A stretch of DNA of 64,000 nt from Pontibacter actiniarum. GTDB lineage: Bacteria > Bacteroidota > Bacteroidia > Cytophagales > Hymenobacteraceae. Where the stretch lies: contig NZ_CP021235.1 of NCBI RefSeq assembly GCF_003585765.1, positions 2,294,001 through 2,358,000 of the forward strand, in the 5' to 3' direction. Below are positions 41,925 to 51,779 of this stretch, piece by piece; position 1 is the stretch's first letter, and each line of letters starts with the position of its first letter. The notes under the pieces were generated by a model. That model was not told the origin of the DNA. It searched no databases and saw only the letters and a list, made by a program, of their open reading frames with translations. The position numbers and the translations under genes were made by a program.

Positions 41925-42308
41925 TTAGCATCTTGTATCCAATGGGTTCGGGAATGCATCCGACTCATCTTCATTAGGCCTTTCCTGCAGACACTTGAAG
42001 TCCTTCTCAATTAAAATGTACAGGTATTCACCTTCACTCAACAACATCTGCCCTTCTATCCCCACCTGGTCGGTATCGGTCCACTTCTTAGCTAATTCTC
42101 TCGGCACGAGCACCTTGATGTTATTAGCAATAAAGCTGGCTGAAACTACTTCTGATTCCTCATCTTTTAACAATGAATAGCTGATGGCTTGTGCCAGAGA
42201 GGGCCCCAGCTGCGAAGTGGTAACAACTTTTCCCTTATTTTTAAATTGCTCTACCTCCTGCTGCATCAGCCGCAACCGGATAGAATTATCCTTCATTCTA
42301 ATCTTCAT
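41925..42308 (-). CDS. DUF7009-like protein
   Basis: 127 residues, soluble. It starts MKIRMKDNSIRLRLMQQEVE and has SEVVSASFIANNIKVLVPRE, TDTDQVGIEGQMLLSEGEYL and YILIEKDFKCLQERPNEDES, a pattern I associate with DUF7009 proteins of Bacteroidota, which include a short acidic C-terminus and a PNP-type end (SDAFPNPL). No known function. It stands alone between plus-strand and decayed regions. ATG at 42306-42308. Confidence 0.75.
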   Translation of the reverse strand: MKIRMKDNSIRLRLMQQEVEQFKNKGKVVTTSQLGPSLAQAISYSLLKDEESEVVSASFIANNIKVLVPRELAKKWTDTDQVGIEGQMLLSEGEYLYILIEKDFKCLQERPNEDESDAFPNPLDTRC

Positions 42309-42717
42309 CGTGTTTTGCCTTATGTGGAGAGTGCCTGCTACAACATCATATTAAGCATATGTACTGTGGTTCCGATACTACGAGGTTTAAAGGAAGAAAG
42401 GTTCCTGCTCTTGACCAACCCTGCTTGGACATAGTAAAAAGCAGTAGCTCTTTTGCTATGTCTGTTTTGGTATGCTCGCTTTCACTTGTTCTTATCCTCT
42501 TCATGCGCGTGCCAACTTTTGCAAAAACTCTTCTTAGGACGGGACAGAAAACAATACAAAAGCTACACGAAACTAGAACTCTTCTACTGTCTTGTTAGTA
42601 CTGCGCTGCTGAACATAGTCGGTGGAATTGGAAAGAAAAAGGCTCCCCTTGCTGCATAACCTCTTTCATGAGCTTTTAAACCAGTTTTGTCATGGGCTTA
42701 CATCGTTCAATAAATTA

Positions 42718-42960
42718 CTAAAGTACGGTGCTATGCGATTTTCTGCTTCTGTTGAAGAGTACAACAAAGTAACTGCCACCTGAGCAGTGCGCTGCTACAA
42801 TCAAAGGCTTTTGATGAGCGTTAAGCACGGAGTTGAGATTGATTACTGCCCTAATTGCCGCCGCATCTGGTTGAACCGCGTCTAACTCGAAAAGATCGTA
42901 GAGCAATCCACTGGCCGTAGACAGACCATAAACGCTACGGCGACCAGAGGCATAATCCGC
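42718..42960 (-). pseudogene. Possible protein relic, family unknown
   Basis: An 80-codon stop-to-stop frame reads RRSVYGLSTASGLLYDLFEL, then DAVQPDAAAIRAVINLNSVL and AHCSGGSYFVVLFNRSRK. The amphipathic pattern looks like real protein, but there is no plausible start and no recognised family. Could be chance. Confidence 0.25.
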
Positions 42961-43412
42961 TCAAAAAGCACAGGTATTCAGCCTAAAAATAAATATTGCC
43001 TTGGTAGACACCAAAGCATCCCTTACAGCCGATGCTCGCATGGTTGGGGTCTGCCTCGGCTCCTTAGGCATAGCCATTTAGTGGGAGCTCATGAGTGTTA
43101 CTGATGGACCTGGCAGCACAATTGGAAATGATCACGCAGTGACCGAAGCGTGAATAAAAACTGTTCCTCAGTAGCCTTGCGTCGTGACGTAGGCCGCAGA
43201 AAGGCTTCATCAAGCGTAGTCCAAGGCTATCTCCCATAAGGCAGTACCTCCATACCAGCCAGACACCACTTCCTGCGTTGGTACGCCCTTATGTGCAGAC
43301 GAAGTAGCGCTTTACTCCCCCGTTAGCGATCACCTAACAAACAGGAGCTCCTCTAGTTAGCTAGCATAAGAATTGCTATTTACCAGGGACAAGATCAATA
43401 AAGAAACACTTG

Positions 43413-43590
43413 TCAGCCGCATTGTACATGCAATATGGATACCCTCTCCCTCTTCAACTCAAATGTACCCAGATCAGGAAATATGAAATATGGGGACAAC
43501 CTGGCATCCACGCCTTTGTCAATCAAGGGGCTTCCTTCTGCGGAAACTAAGTAGGAGGTGTTCGGCAAGCCGCCATCTGTTTAGGAGGCA
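43413..43590 (-). pseudogene. Relic of a right-handed beta-helix protein C-terminus
   Basis: The minus strand reads GGLPNTSYLVSAEGSPLIDK, then GVDARLSPYFIFPDLGTFEL and a short tail to a stop at 43413-43415. The GSPLIDKGVD...PDLGTFE pairing is typical of the last coils of parallel beta-helix proteins such as pectate-lyase-like enzymes. Nothing upstream can be joined to it in frame. Low certainty. Confidence 0.3.
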
Positions 43591-43828
43591 GTAGAAGCAT
43601 CTTTACATCCACACTTTGAAAAACCGGTACCTTTTACGGCAACTCCTGTTTGTCTGTTCTCTTGGATTGTTTCGGTTCGGTCGGCAAGTAATTTGTCGAC
43701 CGAACCATGTGCAATACTTTTGAACCCGTCAGCCTTAGCAAAGGGTTGTCCCTCAGGAAGGCCAGGTTCATTTTTTGCCGTGGGCCGCGCAGTGATAGAG
43801 CACCACGCTTCGGGTGTTGATTCCCCAC

Positions 43829-45100
43829 TTATTCCTTTACGCCCAGCTGCGCGTTTATCAGCGGTGTTTTAGGCGCCAGGAAAAAGCCGGTGAGGCTGGC
43901 AAAAAGTATCGGGATGAAATAATGAAAACCTGTAAGCGTGGCCAGCAAAATGGTCGTGCTGATAGGTGTGCGGGTAACGCAGGCATTTATAGCGGCCATG
44001 CAGCTTACCATGATCAGAGGCAGGTTCTGGCCCGGAAAGGCAGTATTCACAATCATGCCCACCGTAGCACCCACAAAGAAAAGCGGAATGATAAAACCGC
44101 CGCGCCAGCCGGAGGTAACGGTAAAGGCGATTGCCAGTATCTTGGCTCCCAGAAGTATAAGCAGGAACTCCATTGTAAACTGCTCCTCCAGCAGCACGTT
44201 CAGCTCATCGTGGCTAAAGTAGCGGGAGAGGGGCACAAAGTAGGCAATCGTACCGATGATAAACCCTCCGATCATCATCTTGATATAAATAGGTACATGC
44301 AGCTTTTGAAAAATACGGCGGCATTGGCGCACTGTAAAAATGAACAGCCAACCAGCTGCCGTGCCTGCCATCGCATACAGCATGGCATAGAAAAAATCGT
44401 TTAGCTCGGGCGTGGCATAGATCGGAAAAACCCAGGTAGGGCCAATGCCGATGTGCGTAACCAGAAGAAAGATAACGTAGCTGGAGCAACTAGCCACCAA
44501 GGCGGGTATCAGGGCCTGGTAATATTCGCTGATGTGTTTGTGGTGTTGGATCTCCAATGCAAAGAGGCTACCGCCCAGTGGGGCGCCAAACAGGGCTGTA
44601 AAGGCAGCGGCCATGCCCGCTATACTTAAAGAACGCAGGTCTTCGCCTTTTATCCTGAGCTTCCGGGCTATCCAGGTGCCGGTGGAGCCTACCACCTGCA
44701 CCAGCGGCGCCTCCGGGCCTGCGCTGCCGCCGCTCGCAATGCACAACCACGACGACAGGATCATGGACGGGTTGTTCTTGGGCTCCAATCTGCCACCCTT
44801 AAAGCGGATGTTGTTTACGATGAGGTCCATTTCGCCGGGGTCGCCGAGGAAGTGAATCACCAAACCTGCTAGCAAACCTGCCACTGCCATAACCGGAATG
44901 ACATAAAGCCCCTGGAACTGCGCCAGGAAATGCAGCAGTCCTTCCAGCACCGTCCAGTAAAAGCCGGCGATCACACCGCCCACAATACCCACGGCTATCC
45001 ACAGCAAAAACAGCTTGCTGAACACAAAAGGATTGAACTGCAACGGGTAGTTTAACTGGTTCCGAAGCGTTGCGGCCAGTCTTCTTCTCTTAAAGTCCAT
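43829..45100 (-). CDS. ClC-family anion channel/transporter, gating Glu replaced by Ala
   Basis: 423 residues with about ten or more hydrophobic segments and the ClC signatures: GDPGEMDLI (86-94, position of GSGIP), GGSAGPEAPLV (124-134), MAAAFTALFGAPLGGSLFAL, and SGWRGGFIIPLFFVGATVG. In motif GxEGP the usual external gating Glu is Ala127, suggesting channel-like or proton-uncoupled transport. ClC proteins carry chloride or nitrate. It lies downstream of the molybdoenzyme cluster on the same strand, about 280 bp away, so nitrate is a possible substrate (inference). Confidence 0.9.
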   Translation of the reverse strand: MDFKRRRLAATLRNQLNYPLQFNPFVFSKLFLLWIAVGIVGGVIAGFYWTVLEGLLHFLAQFQGLYVIPVMAVAGLLAGLVIHFLGDPGEMDLIVNNIRFKGGRLEPKNNPSMILSSWLCIASGGSAGPEAPLVQVVGSTGTWIARKLRIKGEDLRSLSIAGMAAAFTALFGAPLGGSLFALEIQHHKHISEYYQALIPALVASCSSYVIFLLVTHIGIGPTWVFPIYATPELNDFFYAMLYAMAGTAAGWLFIFTVRQCRRIFQKLHVPIYIKMMIGGFIIGTIAYFVPLSRYFSHDELNVLLEEQFTMEFLLILLGAKILAIAFTVTSGWRGGFIIPLFFVGATVGMIVNTAFPGQNLPLIMVSCMAAINACVTRTPISTTILLATLTGFHYFIPILFASLTGFFLAPKTPLINAQLGVKE

Positions 45101-45381
45101 CGGGCAAAGGTACCAAAAATTAAATAGGGCACGGTACCTCCGTATGATATGGCTAAGCGCTCCGCTCCAAGCCTTACCTCTCGCTTCTTGCCTTGGGTCT
45201 TTTCCAGGTGCCGTTCCAGCTAATGATGACAGCTCAAAGCAGCAGGTACGATGGGTTCACTTTTCCACTTTTTTACCTCTGCAGAAATAGGTGAGCTTTG
45301 GCACGCTGGGAAGGAGGTGTTACAAGAACAATGCATCTTCTGTCTTCCCACGCTATTCTGTTGATGTGCCGCGGGGTCAAT

Positions 45382-45684
45382 TTATTTGTACCTGTCCCCC
45401 TTATACTTGTTTACATCCTTTTCCGGTAACGGAAGCTTGTTATGAAGTACCGCGGCATTGGGCAGGAACTTCAGCAGCCACACATTCACAAGGAAGAGAA
45501 TCAGGGAAAAGATAAATGCGGCAACGGCAAGTCCTGAGTTCTCGTCCAGGGCATTGTTCAGAGCACTGTAGAGCAGCCATATCTGAATGCTCATGTTTCC
45601 GATCAGCAGCATGATGATGCCGAGCATCAGTGTACTGGTTTTGTTTGGATGCGCCTGGTTCTGTGCCTCTCTAAAATCACTCAT
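45382..45684 (-). CDS. Small two-helix membrane protein (DUF6755-like) of the molybdoenzyme cluster
   Basis: 100 residues with two membrane spans (about 19-41, LMLGIIMLLIGNMSIQIWLL; about 52-72, LAVAAFIFSLILFLVNVWLL) and a short charged C-terminus. Proteins like this accompany Rieske/molybdopterin clusters and carry the label DUF6755, as I recall. It follows the Rieske gene by 13 bp and is probably a small membrane subunit or assembly factor. Last gene of the cluster. Confidence 0.72.
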   Translation of the reverse strand: MSDFREAQNQAHPNKTSTLMLGIIMLLIGNMSIQIWLLYSALNNALDENSGLAVAAFIFSLILFLVNVWLLKFLPNAAVLHNKLPLPEKDVNKYKGDRYK

Positions 45685-45697
45685 AAACGTTTTCTGT

Positions 45698-46216
45698 TTA
45701 GTTTACCTGGTCTTTAAAAGCGGTTACATAAACTTTCTCGTTCCGCACGACTACTTTCAACTGCGGCAGGTCGCGTGGCGGTGGCCCCTGCAGTACTTCT
45801 CCTGTGTCAGCGCTGAACCAACCGTTGTGGCAGGGGCACTCTATTTTCTTCACTTCATCGCGGTACACTACGGCACAGGATAGATGAGTGCACTTCTGCT
45901 CAAAGGCACGCCACTCATGCTCCGCCAAGTGAATCAGGATGTAAGGGATTTCTTTTTCGCCTGTGATGGAAAACATGGTCATCCCGCCAACCGGAACATC
46001 CGAGGTGTTGCAAACAAAATGCTCCCCTTTCATTTCCTTGTCTGAAGCCATCAGGGAGTTGATCAGCACATACCCGTTTCCAAACGCCATACCGCCAGAG
46101 AGCAGGCAAAGGAACTTTGCGAATTCACGGCGGGAGATATTGGTCGCCTCATCCTGCCGGATGGGAAAGTCGCGTTTCCAGGCCGGCGGGTTTTCATCTT
46201 TTGGTGAGTAAGCCAT
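45698..46216 (-). CDS. Rieske 2Fe-2S protein with Tat-type N-terminal anchor
   Basis: 172 residues from ATG 46214-46216 (MAYSPKDENPPAWKR). The N-terminal SRREFAKFLCLLSGGMAFGN has twin Arg before a hydrophobic stretch, as in Tat-inserted Rieske proteins. Cluster ligands are complete: CTHLSC and CPCHNGWFSADTG, with the two extra Cys of the bc1-type disulfide, and GPPPRDLPQLKV follows. It would pass electrons on the outer face of the membrane. It sits between the ferredoxin subunit (18 bp upstream) and the small membrane protein. Confidence 0.92.
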   Translation of the reverse strand: MAYSPKDENPPAWKRDFPIRQDEATNISRREFAKFLCLLSGGMAFGNGYVLINSLMASDKEMKGEHFVCNTSDVPVGGMTMFSITGEKEIPYILIHLAEHEWRAFEQKCTHLSCAVVYRDEVKKIECPCHNGWFSADTGEVLQGPPPRDLPQLKVVVRNEKVYVTAFKDQVN

Positions 46217-46234
46217 CGTATGGATCATTTGTTG

Positions 46235-46813
46235 TTAATGTACCCTCAACGCGGTGCTGCCCTTCGGCATCATGACGTTTACTTTGGTGTGCACCGTCTG
46301 AGCCCCGAACTGGAACGTATTCACAGGATCACTGTTGGGACGCATTTTCCGTATCTCTTCGCGAGTACCATAAAAAAGGGCCCCGCTTGGACATACAGTG
46401 GCGCACATTGGTTTTTTGCCCACGCTGGTACGATCGTAGCAGAGGTTGCACTTCATCATCAGTTCGGCTGCCTCCATTTTCTTCGGCACCCCAAACGGGC
46501 AGGCCATTACGCAGTTTGAGCAACCAATGCAGCGGGAGGTGTTAGCGGAGTGTACCACGCCATTGCTGTCCTTGGCAATGGCATCGGCCGGGCAAACGTT
46601 GGCGCAAGCCGGGTCTTCGCAGTGCATGCACACCTGTACCGTTGTTTGTACAGAATGGGCGCGGTCTACATAATTTACGTGAATCATGGTTTCCTGCCCG
46701 TTTGTCTCGCATTCGGCACAGGCCGCCTCACAGGCACGGCACCCGATGCAGCGCTGCATGTCCACAAAAAATTCCATGTCCGGGTTAAAGTTCTTTTCTG
46801 GTTCTAAAGCCAT
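46235..46813 (-). CDS. 4Fe-4S dicluster ferredoxin-type electron-transfer subunit
   Basis: 192 residues with Cys motifs for four 4Fe-4S clusters: [41 protein letters not shown], and [25 protein letters not shown] (Cys at KCNLC and MCATVCP). Same build as NarH/DmsB/NrfC-type beta subunits. No signal peptide, so cytoplasmic side. It links the catalytic subunit 27 bp upstream to the membrane partners. Confidence 0.93.
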   Translation of the reverse strand: MALEPEKNFNPDMEFFVDMQRCIGCRACEAACAECETNGQETMIHVNYVDRAHSVQTTVQVCMHCEDPACANVCPADAIAKDSNGVVHSANTSRCIGCSNCVMACPFGVPKKMEAAELMMKCNLCYDRTSVGKKPMCATVCPSGALFYGTREEIRKMRPNSDPVNTFQFGAQTVHTKVNVMMPKGSTALRVH

Positions 46814-46840
46814 AAGTTTGTTCTGTCGTTATACTATAAA

Positions 46841-49057
46841 TTATCTGCTTTGGTAGGCTAATGATTCTTTGGAGGGCGGTGCGATGACCCCGGTCGGCAC
46901 AAGCTTACAGGCACATACCTTGAACTCCGGCATTTTAGACGTCGGGTCGAGCACGCCAATAGTGAGCTGGTTTGCCGACTTGCGCCCACCCCAGTGATAG
47001 GGAATAAAAACAGTGTCTTGCCGTATGGTGGTCACAATCTGGGCAGGAAACTCCGCCTCTCCCCGTCTCGTCATGACCTTAACAATTTCCCGCTCTTTGA
47101 TGCCATACTGCTGCGCCAGGCTCGGGTGGATCTCCAGCAAGGGCTCTGGATATGAATCGTTCAAGCGACCCAGGCGGCGCGTTTGTGTCCCGCTTAAATA
47201 CTGCGAAACGACACGGCCCGTGGTCAGCAAGATCGGGTATTCCGCATCTACCGGTTCTGCCGACAGCCGATAGGGTGCCGGGTTGAAATGTGCTTTGCCG
47301 TCAGGTGTCAAAAACTTCTTGTCCTCCCAAAGCCGGGGCGTTCCCGGGTGATCAAGGGTAGGGCAGGGCCAGAACACGCCGAAGTTCTTTTCTATCTTTT
47401 CGTAGGTGATGCCGTAGTAGTCTACCGAGCTGCCTTTCGAGGCTACCCGTAGTTCATTGAAAATGTCCTCGCTGTTTCGGTAGGCAAATTTGTCACCAAC
47501 CCCTAGCCTTGCAGCTAGCTCTTTCAATATGGCCGCGTCTGCCCGGGCATCGCCCGGCGGTGGCACGGCGGCATTTATTTTCACGACCCTCCCTTCTGCC
47601 GTGGTACCCGTGCCTTCTTCTTCCTCGTGCAGTGCCCCGGCCATCACAATGTTGGCGTGACGGGCCGTTTCGTTCAGGAAAAAATCGATGGCCACATAGA
47701 ATTCCAGTTTCTCCAATGCCTCCCGCACCATGTTGTTGTTCGGCAGTGACACTATCGGGTTAAAACAGATGGAGATCAAGCCCTTGATCTCACCCCGGTG
47801 AATAGCCTCCACCAACTCGTAAGCCGACAACCCCTTACCCGGCATGTCCTTTTCGTCGATACCCCACACGCTGGCAATGTACTTGCGGTGCTCAGGATTG
47901 GTGATATCGCGGTTGCCGGGGAGTTGATCACACTTGTGGCCGTGCTCGCGCCCGCCCTGGCCGTTCCCCTGGCCGGTAATGGTGTTGTAGCCGCAGTAAG
48001 GCTTGCCAATTCTGCCGGTGGCCAGCACCAGGTTAATGCAACCCAGCACATTGTCCACGCCCTTTGAGTGTTGCTCTATGCCACGTGCGTGTAGCATGAA
48101 GCTGGTCTTGGCCCTGCCCCACATTTCGGCGGCCTGTCTTATACTTGCGGCAGGAATGCCGGTAATCCCTTCGGCCCACTCCAGGGTGTGGTCTTTTACG
48201 GACGAGATGGTCTCCTCAAAGCCGCTGGTATAGTTATCAATGAAGTCATGGTCAAGCAGGTCATTCTCCACCAGGTAGTTCAGCATGGCGCCGAACAAGG
48301 CAGAGTCGGTGCCGGGGCGCACGGGCAAGTACAAATCTGCGGTGCGGGCCACCGGTGTAATGCGCGGGTCCACCACGATGAGCTTTGCGCCGTTGTCGCG
48401 GGCCTCCCAAATGTAATGGATCAGGGTCGGGAACGTTTCGCTGACATTGGAGCCGCAGATCATGATCACTTCGGCATGCTTTAGATCTGCCCAGCTGTTG
48501 GAGGCGCGGTCGCGGCCAAAAGCTTTTTTGTTTCCTGCGCCGGCACTTACCATGCACAGGCGTCCGTTGTAATCGATGTTAGCTGTTTTAAGCGCCACCC
48601 GGGCAAACTTACCCACCATATAGCTCAGCTCGTTTGTGAGCGATACGCCTGAGAGCATGGCAAAGGCATCGTTACCGTAGGTGCTCTGGATGCGCTTAAT
48701 CTCCGACACTGTCCGACTCATGGCCGTTTCCCAATCTATCGGCTTAAAGCCTTCGCCCTCTACCCGCTCAATGGGCGAGAGCAGGCGGTCGGGATGGTTG
48801 TTTTGTAGGTAGCGCACCACACCTTTGGGACACATGCGGCCTTCGTTGAACGGGAACTCCATCCAGGGCTCAAAGCCTACCACTACATCATCCTTCACCT
48901 TTAACTGTATGCCGCACTGCATCCCGCAAAAGCAGCAGTGGGTTTTAACCAGTTTGTCCGGCTCGGCGTGCCCCTGAAATCCCTGTTTGGGCGCATAGGC
49001 CTCGTGTGGACCGAAGTCTTCTATGATTTTATCGACTGTAATAGGTAATTTTGCCAT
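46841..49057 (-). CDS. Molybdopterin oxidoreductase, NasA/NarB-like (putative nitrate reductase catalytic subunit)
   Basis: 738 residues. N-terminal 4Fe-4S site CCFCGMQC plus RMCPKG (Cys41, Cys44, Cys48, Cys76) with the conserved Lys78. The Mo ligand is Cys168 in NGRLCMVSA, as in NasA/NapA-type nitrate reductases. [13 protein letters not shown] matches the nitrate reductase signature. The C-terminal cofactor domain begins about 610 ([20 protein letters not shown]). No Tat signal, so cytoplasmic. The nitrate assignment rests on these motifs; other oxyanions are possible. It is followed by ferredoxin and Rieske subunits and preceded by a NarI-like cytochrome. Confidence 0.9.
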   Translation of the reverse strand: MAKLPITVDKIIEDFGPHEAYAPKQGFQGHAEPDKLVKTHCCFCGMQCGIQLKVKDDVVVGFEPWMEFPFNEGRMCPKGVVRYLQNNHPDRLLSPIERVEGEGFKPIDWETAMSRTVSEIKRIQSTYGNDAFAMLSGVSLTNELSYMVGKFARVALKTANIDYNGRLCMVSAGAGNKKAFGRDRASNSWADLKHAEVIMICGSNVSETFPTLIHYIWEARDNGAKLIVVDPRITPVARTADLYLPVRPGTDSALFGAMLNYLVENDLLDHDFIDNYTSGFEETISSVKDHTLEWAEGITGIPAASIRQAAEMWGRAKTSFMLHARGIEQHSKGVDNVLGCINLVLATGRIGKPYCGYNTITGQGNGQGGREHGHKCDQLPGNRDITNPEHRKYIASVWGIDEKDMPGKGLSAYELVEAIHRGEIKGLISICFNPIVSLPNNNMVREALEKLEFYVAIDFFLNETARHANIVMAGALHEEEEGTGTTAEGRVVKINAAVPPPGDARADAAILKELAARLGVGDKFAYRNSEDIFNELRVASKGSSVDYYGITYEKIEKNFGVFWPCPTLDHPGTPRLWEDKKFLTPDGKAHFNPAPYRLSAEPVDAEYPILLTTGRVVSQYLSGTQTRRLGRLNDSYPEPLLEIHPSLAQQYGIKEREIVKVMTRRGEAEFPAQIVTTIRQDTVFIPYHWGGRKSANQLTIGVLDPTSKMPEFKVCACKLVPTGVIAPPSKESLAYQSR

Positions 49058-49137
49058 GTTATAGAAGGTAACTTATATTTTAGTTAATCCTGAATAGTTC
49101 ATGCAGGCGCTGGCTATGCTTCTCCAAGTACACCTTT

Positions 49138-50193
49138 TTATCCAAAGAACTGTCCTTGTTGCTCGCGGGCGGCAAACTGTGCTTTTGCCAGGGCGGCGCG
49201 CTTTCCTTCCGGGCTATAATCCAGGTGGCTTCCGCCATCCGGCAGGTCAAAGTTGAAGTCAAGTTCTTTGGTTACTTTCTTCAGGTCGTCCACATGCAGC
49301 TGTGTGGCAAACGCTTCCTTGGTATGCGGGCAAATGGCCATGCCCAGTCTGGCCCCCTCTCTTCTGTAAACGTTGGTACCCAGTTGCGCCGGCCGTTGAA
49401 AGATGTGGAAGAACTTGCCAAATGGAATCCATATCAGGAACAGGATTACGGTGATGGCATGTGTCACGGACATAAACTCAAAGGTCTTGCCCTGCATAAA
49501 GGAATAATCAAAAGTAAGGCCCAGACCGGTGACGGAAATCGCCAGCAATAAAACCAGTGGCAGCCAATCGTCCTGGAAGGACTGCGTGGCAATGAGCCCG
49601 CCGTTGGTTAACCTGCGGCGCATCATCATAATAGCCCCGATGATAACAAACAAAGAGCACCAGTTAAGAATGTGAAAAGCGTTGAAAGCAACTAGGCCGC
49701 CTAGTTCAAACGCCGCCACTTTGAAGCCAAAAACATGTGCTTCATATGTATCTAACGTACCAGGCGCCAGCGTAAAGTGGATCCAGCCGAAAGTGAGCGG
49801 GAACGTCACCATAAAAGCTAGCATACATCCTGTAGCGAGTAAAAAATGTCCCCACCAGCGGGTTTTACCACGGGGATAAATGAAGCGTTGGAACAGTATA
49901 TTTTTGAAAAACTGCGAGATGACAAAGCCCAGGTAGGGGAAAAACCTTTTGCTGAAAACGAACTTCCAGGTGCGGCGCCAGTAGAGCCTGGTCGGTGGCC
50001 GCTGCAGCCAAACCGAATAGCGGTAAACCACACCGAACAGGGCGAAGATAGACCCGAAAAGATAAGCAATCAGGGCAGCATCAAAATTCTGAAGATCGCG
50101 GGAGCCCACGTAAACCAACACGATCAGGAGTACCGTGGCAACGGCTGCATTGATCAGCGCTTTTCCGTTCAGGGTAGAGAATATTCTAAACAT
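49138..50193 (-). CDS. NarI-like membrane cytochrome b-type subunit
   Basis: 351 residues from ATG 50191-50193 (MFRIFSTLNGKALINAAV), preceded by AGAGG eight bases upstream; the longer frame to 50217 lacks such a site. About six membrane helices, several with His suited to heme ligation (WWGHFLLATGCMLAFMV, AFNAFHILNWCSLFVIIGAI, VTHAITVILFLIWIPFGKFFH). A soluble C-terminal tail of about 80 residues is present. This resembles NarI/DsrM-type quinol-oxidising subunits. First gene of the five-gene cluster, so it probably delivers quinol electrons to the molybdoenzyme. Some annotations label relatives MFS transporters. Confidence 0.75.
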   Translation of the reverse strand: MFRIFSTLNGKALINAAVATVLLIVLVYVGSRDLQNFDAALIAYLFGSIFALFGVVYRYSVWLQRPPTRLYWRRTWKFVFSKRFFPYLGFVISQFFKNILFQRFIYPRGKTRWWGHFLLATGCMLAFMVTFPLTFGWIHFTLAPGTLDTYEAHVFGFKVAAFELGGLVAFNAFHILNWCSLFVIIGAIMMMRRRLTNGGLIATQSFQDDWLPLVLLLAISVTGLGLTFDYSFMQGKTFEFMSVTHAITVILFLIWIPFGKFFHIFQRPAQLGTNVYRREGARLGMAICPHTKEAFATQLHVDDLKKVTKELDFNFDLPDGGSHLDYSPEGKRAALAKAQFAAREQQGQFFG

Positions 50194-50217
50194 AATAGCC
50201 TCTTTTAAGTTTAGCAA

Positions 50218-50621
50218 CTTCTTTGTTCAGCCCGGTACAACAAAATCAGGGCCCTAGCTCTGCCCTTTTGGTTAAGGACAAAGAACTGCCCCTGCGTTTA
50301 TGACAGTCAGACACAGCGCTCCCATCGGATTCTTAAAAAGCAGCTAGTCAGCTAGTATGTTGCGGGCAGAACTGCATTGTCCTTGCGTACGGCTCGAATT
50401 AGAGAACTGTTGTAACTTTCTCAAACTCTGTGTTGCCACCCGAAGGCTGCAGAAGTGAACGCCCCTTCTAGCAGGTATAAAAACAATCTTGTGGAAAAGC
50501 CCGTTTGCTTTTGTCTAAGAGGCGTATTGCCTACCTGCCTGTGGCCAAGTATAGGAAGTTGAACAAGTTGGGGCTGCTTGCCATCAAGTTCAGGAACAAA
50601 ACCAGAGAAACGTAAGCTGCT
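50218..50621. other. Divergent intergenic region between molybdoenzyme cluster and TDT-family gene
   Basis: About 400 bp with no gene. It must hold the promoters of both transcription units. I searched by eye for an FNR/CRP-type palindrome (TTGA-N6-TCAA) and saw no convincing one. Confidence 0.4.
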
Positions 50622-51674
50622 ATGTCGCTATTCTCTATACTAAAATCCGAAACAAAAGAGTTGTTCCCCGCTTACTTTGCGCTTGTCATGTCTACAGGCA
50701 TTGTCTCCATCGCCGCTTACCTGCTGGACTTTCCAACCATCAGCATCGTACTTTTCTGGATAAACAACTTCCTGTATGGCTTTATGCTGCTCATGTTCCT
50801 GTGCCGGGTGCTTTTCTTCTTTGCCGCCTTTACCAATGACCTAAAGAACCATGCAAAGGGAGCTGGGTTCCTGACCTTAGTGGCAGCTTCCTGCATTCTG
50901 GGTATTCAGCACATTCTGTTACAAGAAAGTTACGCCACCGCAGCAGCACTCTGGTACCTGGCACTGGTGGCCTGGCTCCTCCTCACCTATACTTTCTTCA
51001 TAGACATCACCACAAAAAAGGAAAAGCCCACACTGGAGCAGGGTGTCAACGGTGTGTGGCTGATCATCGTAGTGGCTACGCAGGCGGTGGCAATTCTGGC
51101 AACCTTCCTGGCACACCACCTACCTTTCCCGACGGAGCGGGTCATCTTTTTGGCCTTGTGCGGCTATATGCTGGGTTGTATGCTCTACATTATCCTGATC
51201 ACGCTCATTTTTTACCGGCTCACTTTCTTCCCGATGAAAGCGGAGGAGTTCGCCCCGCCCTACTGGATCAACATGGGGGCTGTGGCTATCAGCACTTTGT
51301 CAGGGGCCACGCTTATCATGAATATCAATGAGGCAACAGGCTTCCTGGACTTCATCCCCTTCCTGAAAGGGTTCAGCCTATTCTTCTGGGCAACTGGCAC
51401 GTGGTGGATACCCATCATCGTGGTGCTGGGCCTCTGGCGCCACATTTACAACCATTTCCCCATCTTCTATCACCCGCAGTACTGGGGCATGGTTTTTCCA
51501 CTGGGCATGTACACCGTCTGTACCTGGCGGCTGGCCCAGGCGCTTAACATCCCTTACCTTCAAATAATCCCGAGTTATTTTGTATACTTGGCCTTTCTAG
51601 CCTGGGCAGTTACGTTTGCAGGCCTTTGCGTGAACCTTGTGAAGCTGTTCTTTTCCGGAAAAGCGAGAGAGTAG
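50622..51674 (+). CDS. TDT family (TehA/SLAC1-like) anion channel or transporter
   Basis: 350 residues with about ten hydrophobic helices. TDT landmarks: [20 protein letters not shown] at the N-terminus, [20 protein letters not shown], and [16 protein letters not shown]. The family includes TehA, malate transporters and the plant SLAC1 channel, which conducts nitrate and chloride. Divergently placed next to the putative nitrate reductase cluster, it could move nitrate or nitrite (inference); the older name tellurite resistance is not supported by context. ATG at 50622. Confidence 0.85.
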   Translation: MSLFSILKSETKELFPAYFALVMSTGIVSIAAYLLDFPTISIVLFWINNFLYGFMLLMFLCRVLFFFAAFTNDLKNHAKGAGFLTLVAASCILGIQHILLQESYATAAALWYLALVAWLLLTYTFFIDITTKKEKPTLEQGVNGVWLIIVVATQAVAILATFLAHHLPFPTERVIFLALCGYMLGCMLYIILITLIFYRLTFFPMKAEEFAPPYWINMGAVAISTLSGATLIMNINEATGFLDFIPFLKGFSLFFWATGTWWIPIIVVLGLWRHIYNHFPIFYHPQYWGMVFPLGMYTVCTWRLAQALNIPYLQIIPSYFVYLAFLAWAVTFAGLCVNLVKLFFSGKARE

Positions 51675-51722
51675 CTCCTGCTTTCCCTTGGTTGGCCCAA
51701 CGGCCTGTGTACGGCAAGAAAG

Positions 51723-51750
51723 AGCCCCGGCACTTTAGTGTGCCGGGGCT
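51723..51750. terminator. Bidirectional terminator between convergent genes
   Basis: Stem AGCCCCGGCAC / GTGCCGGGGCT-type (51723-51733 and 51740-51750) with a short loop, between the convergent TDT-family gene and the flavohemoglobin gene. GAAAAAT on the right side provides a T tract for the minus-strand reading. Confidence 0.75.
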
Positions 51751-51779
51751 GAAAAATGGTTGTAGGTGCTGTTGCCGGT

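Larger units (their letters stand above)
42310..43828. other. Mostly decayed region
   Basis: About 1.5 kb with only short, family-less frames. Two minus-strand stretches look like protein relics and are listed separately (42718-42960 and 43413-43590). The rest shows no RNA gene, no repeat and no intact CDS that I can support. Confidence 0.5.

Noticed and set aside
43634..43828. 64-residue minus-strand frame upstream side of the ClC gene end
   Set aside because: Arg/Leu/Ser-rich, no family, overlaps no conserved context; probably chance.
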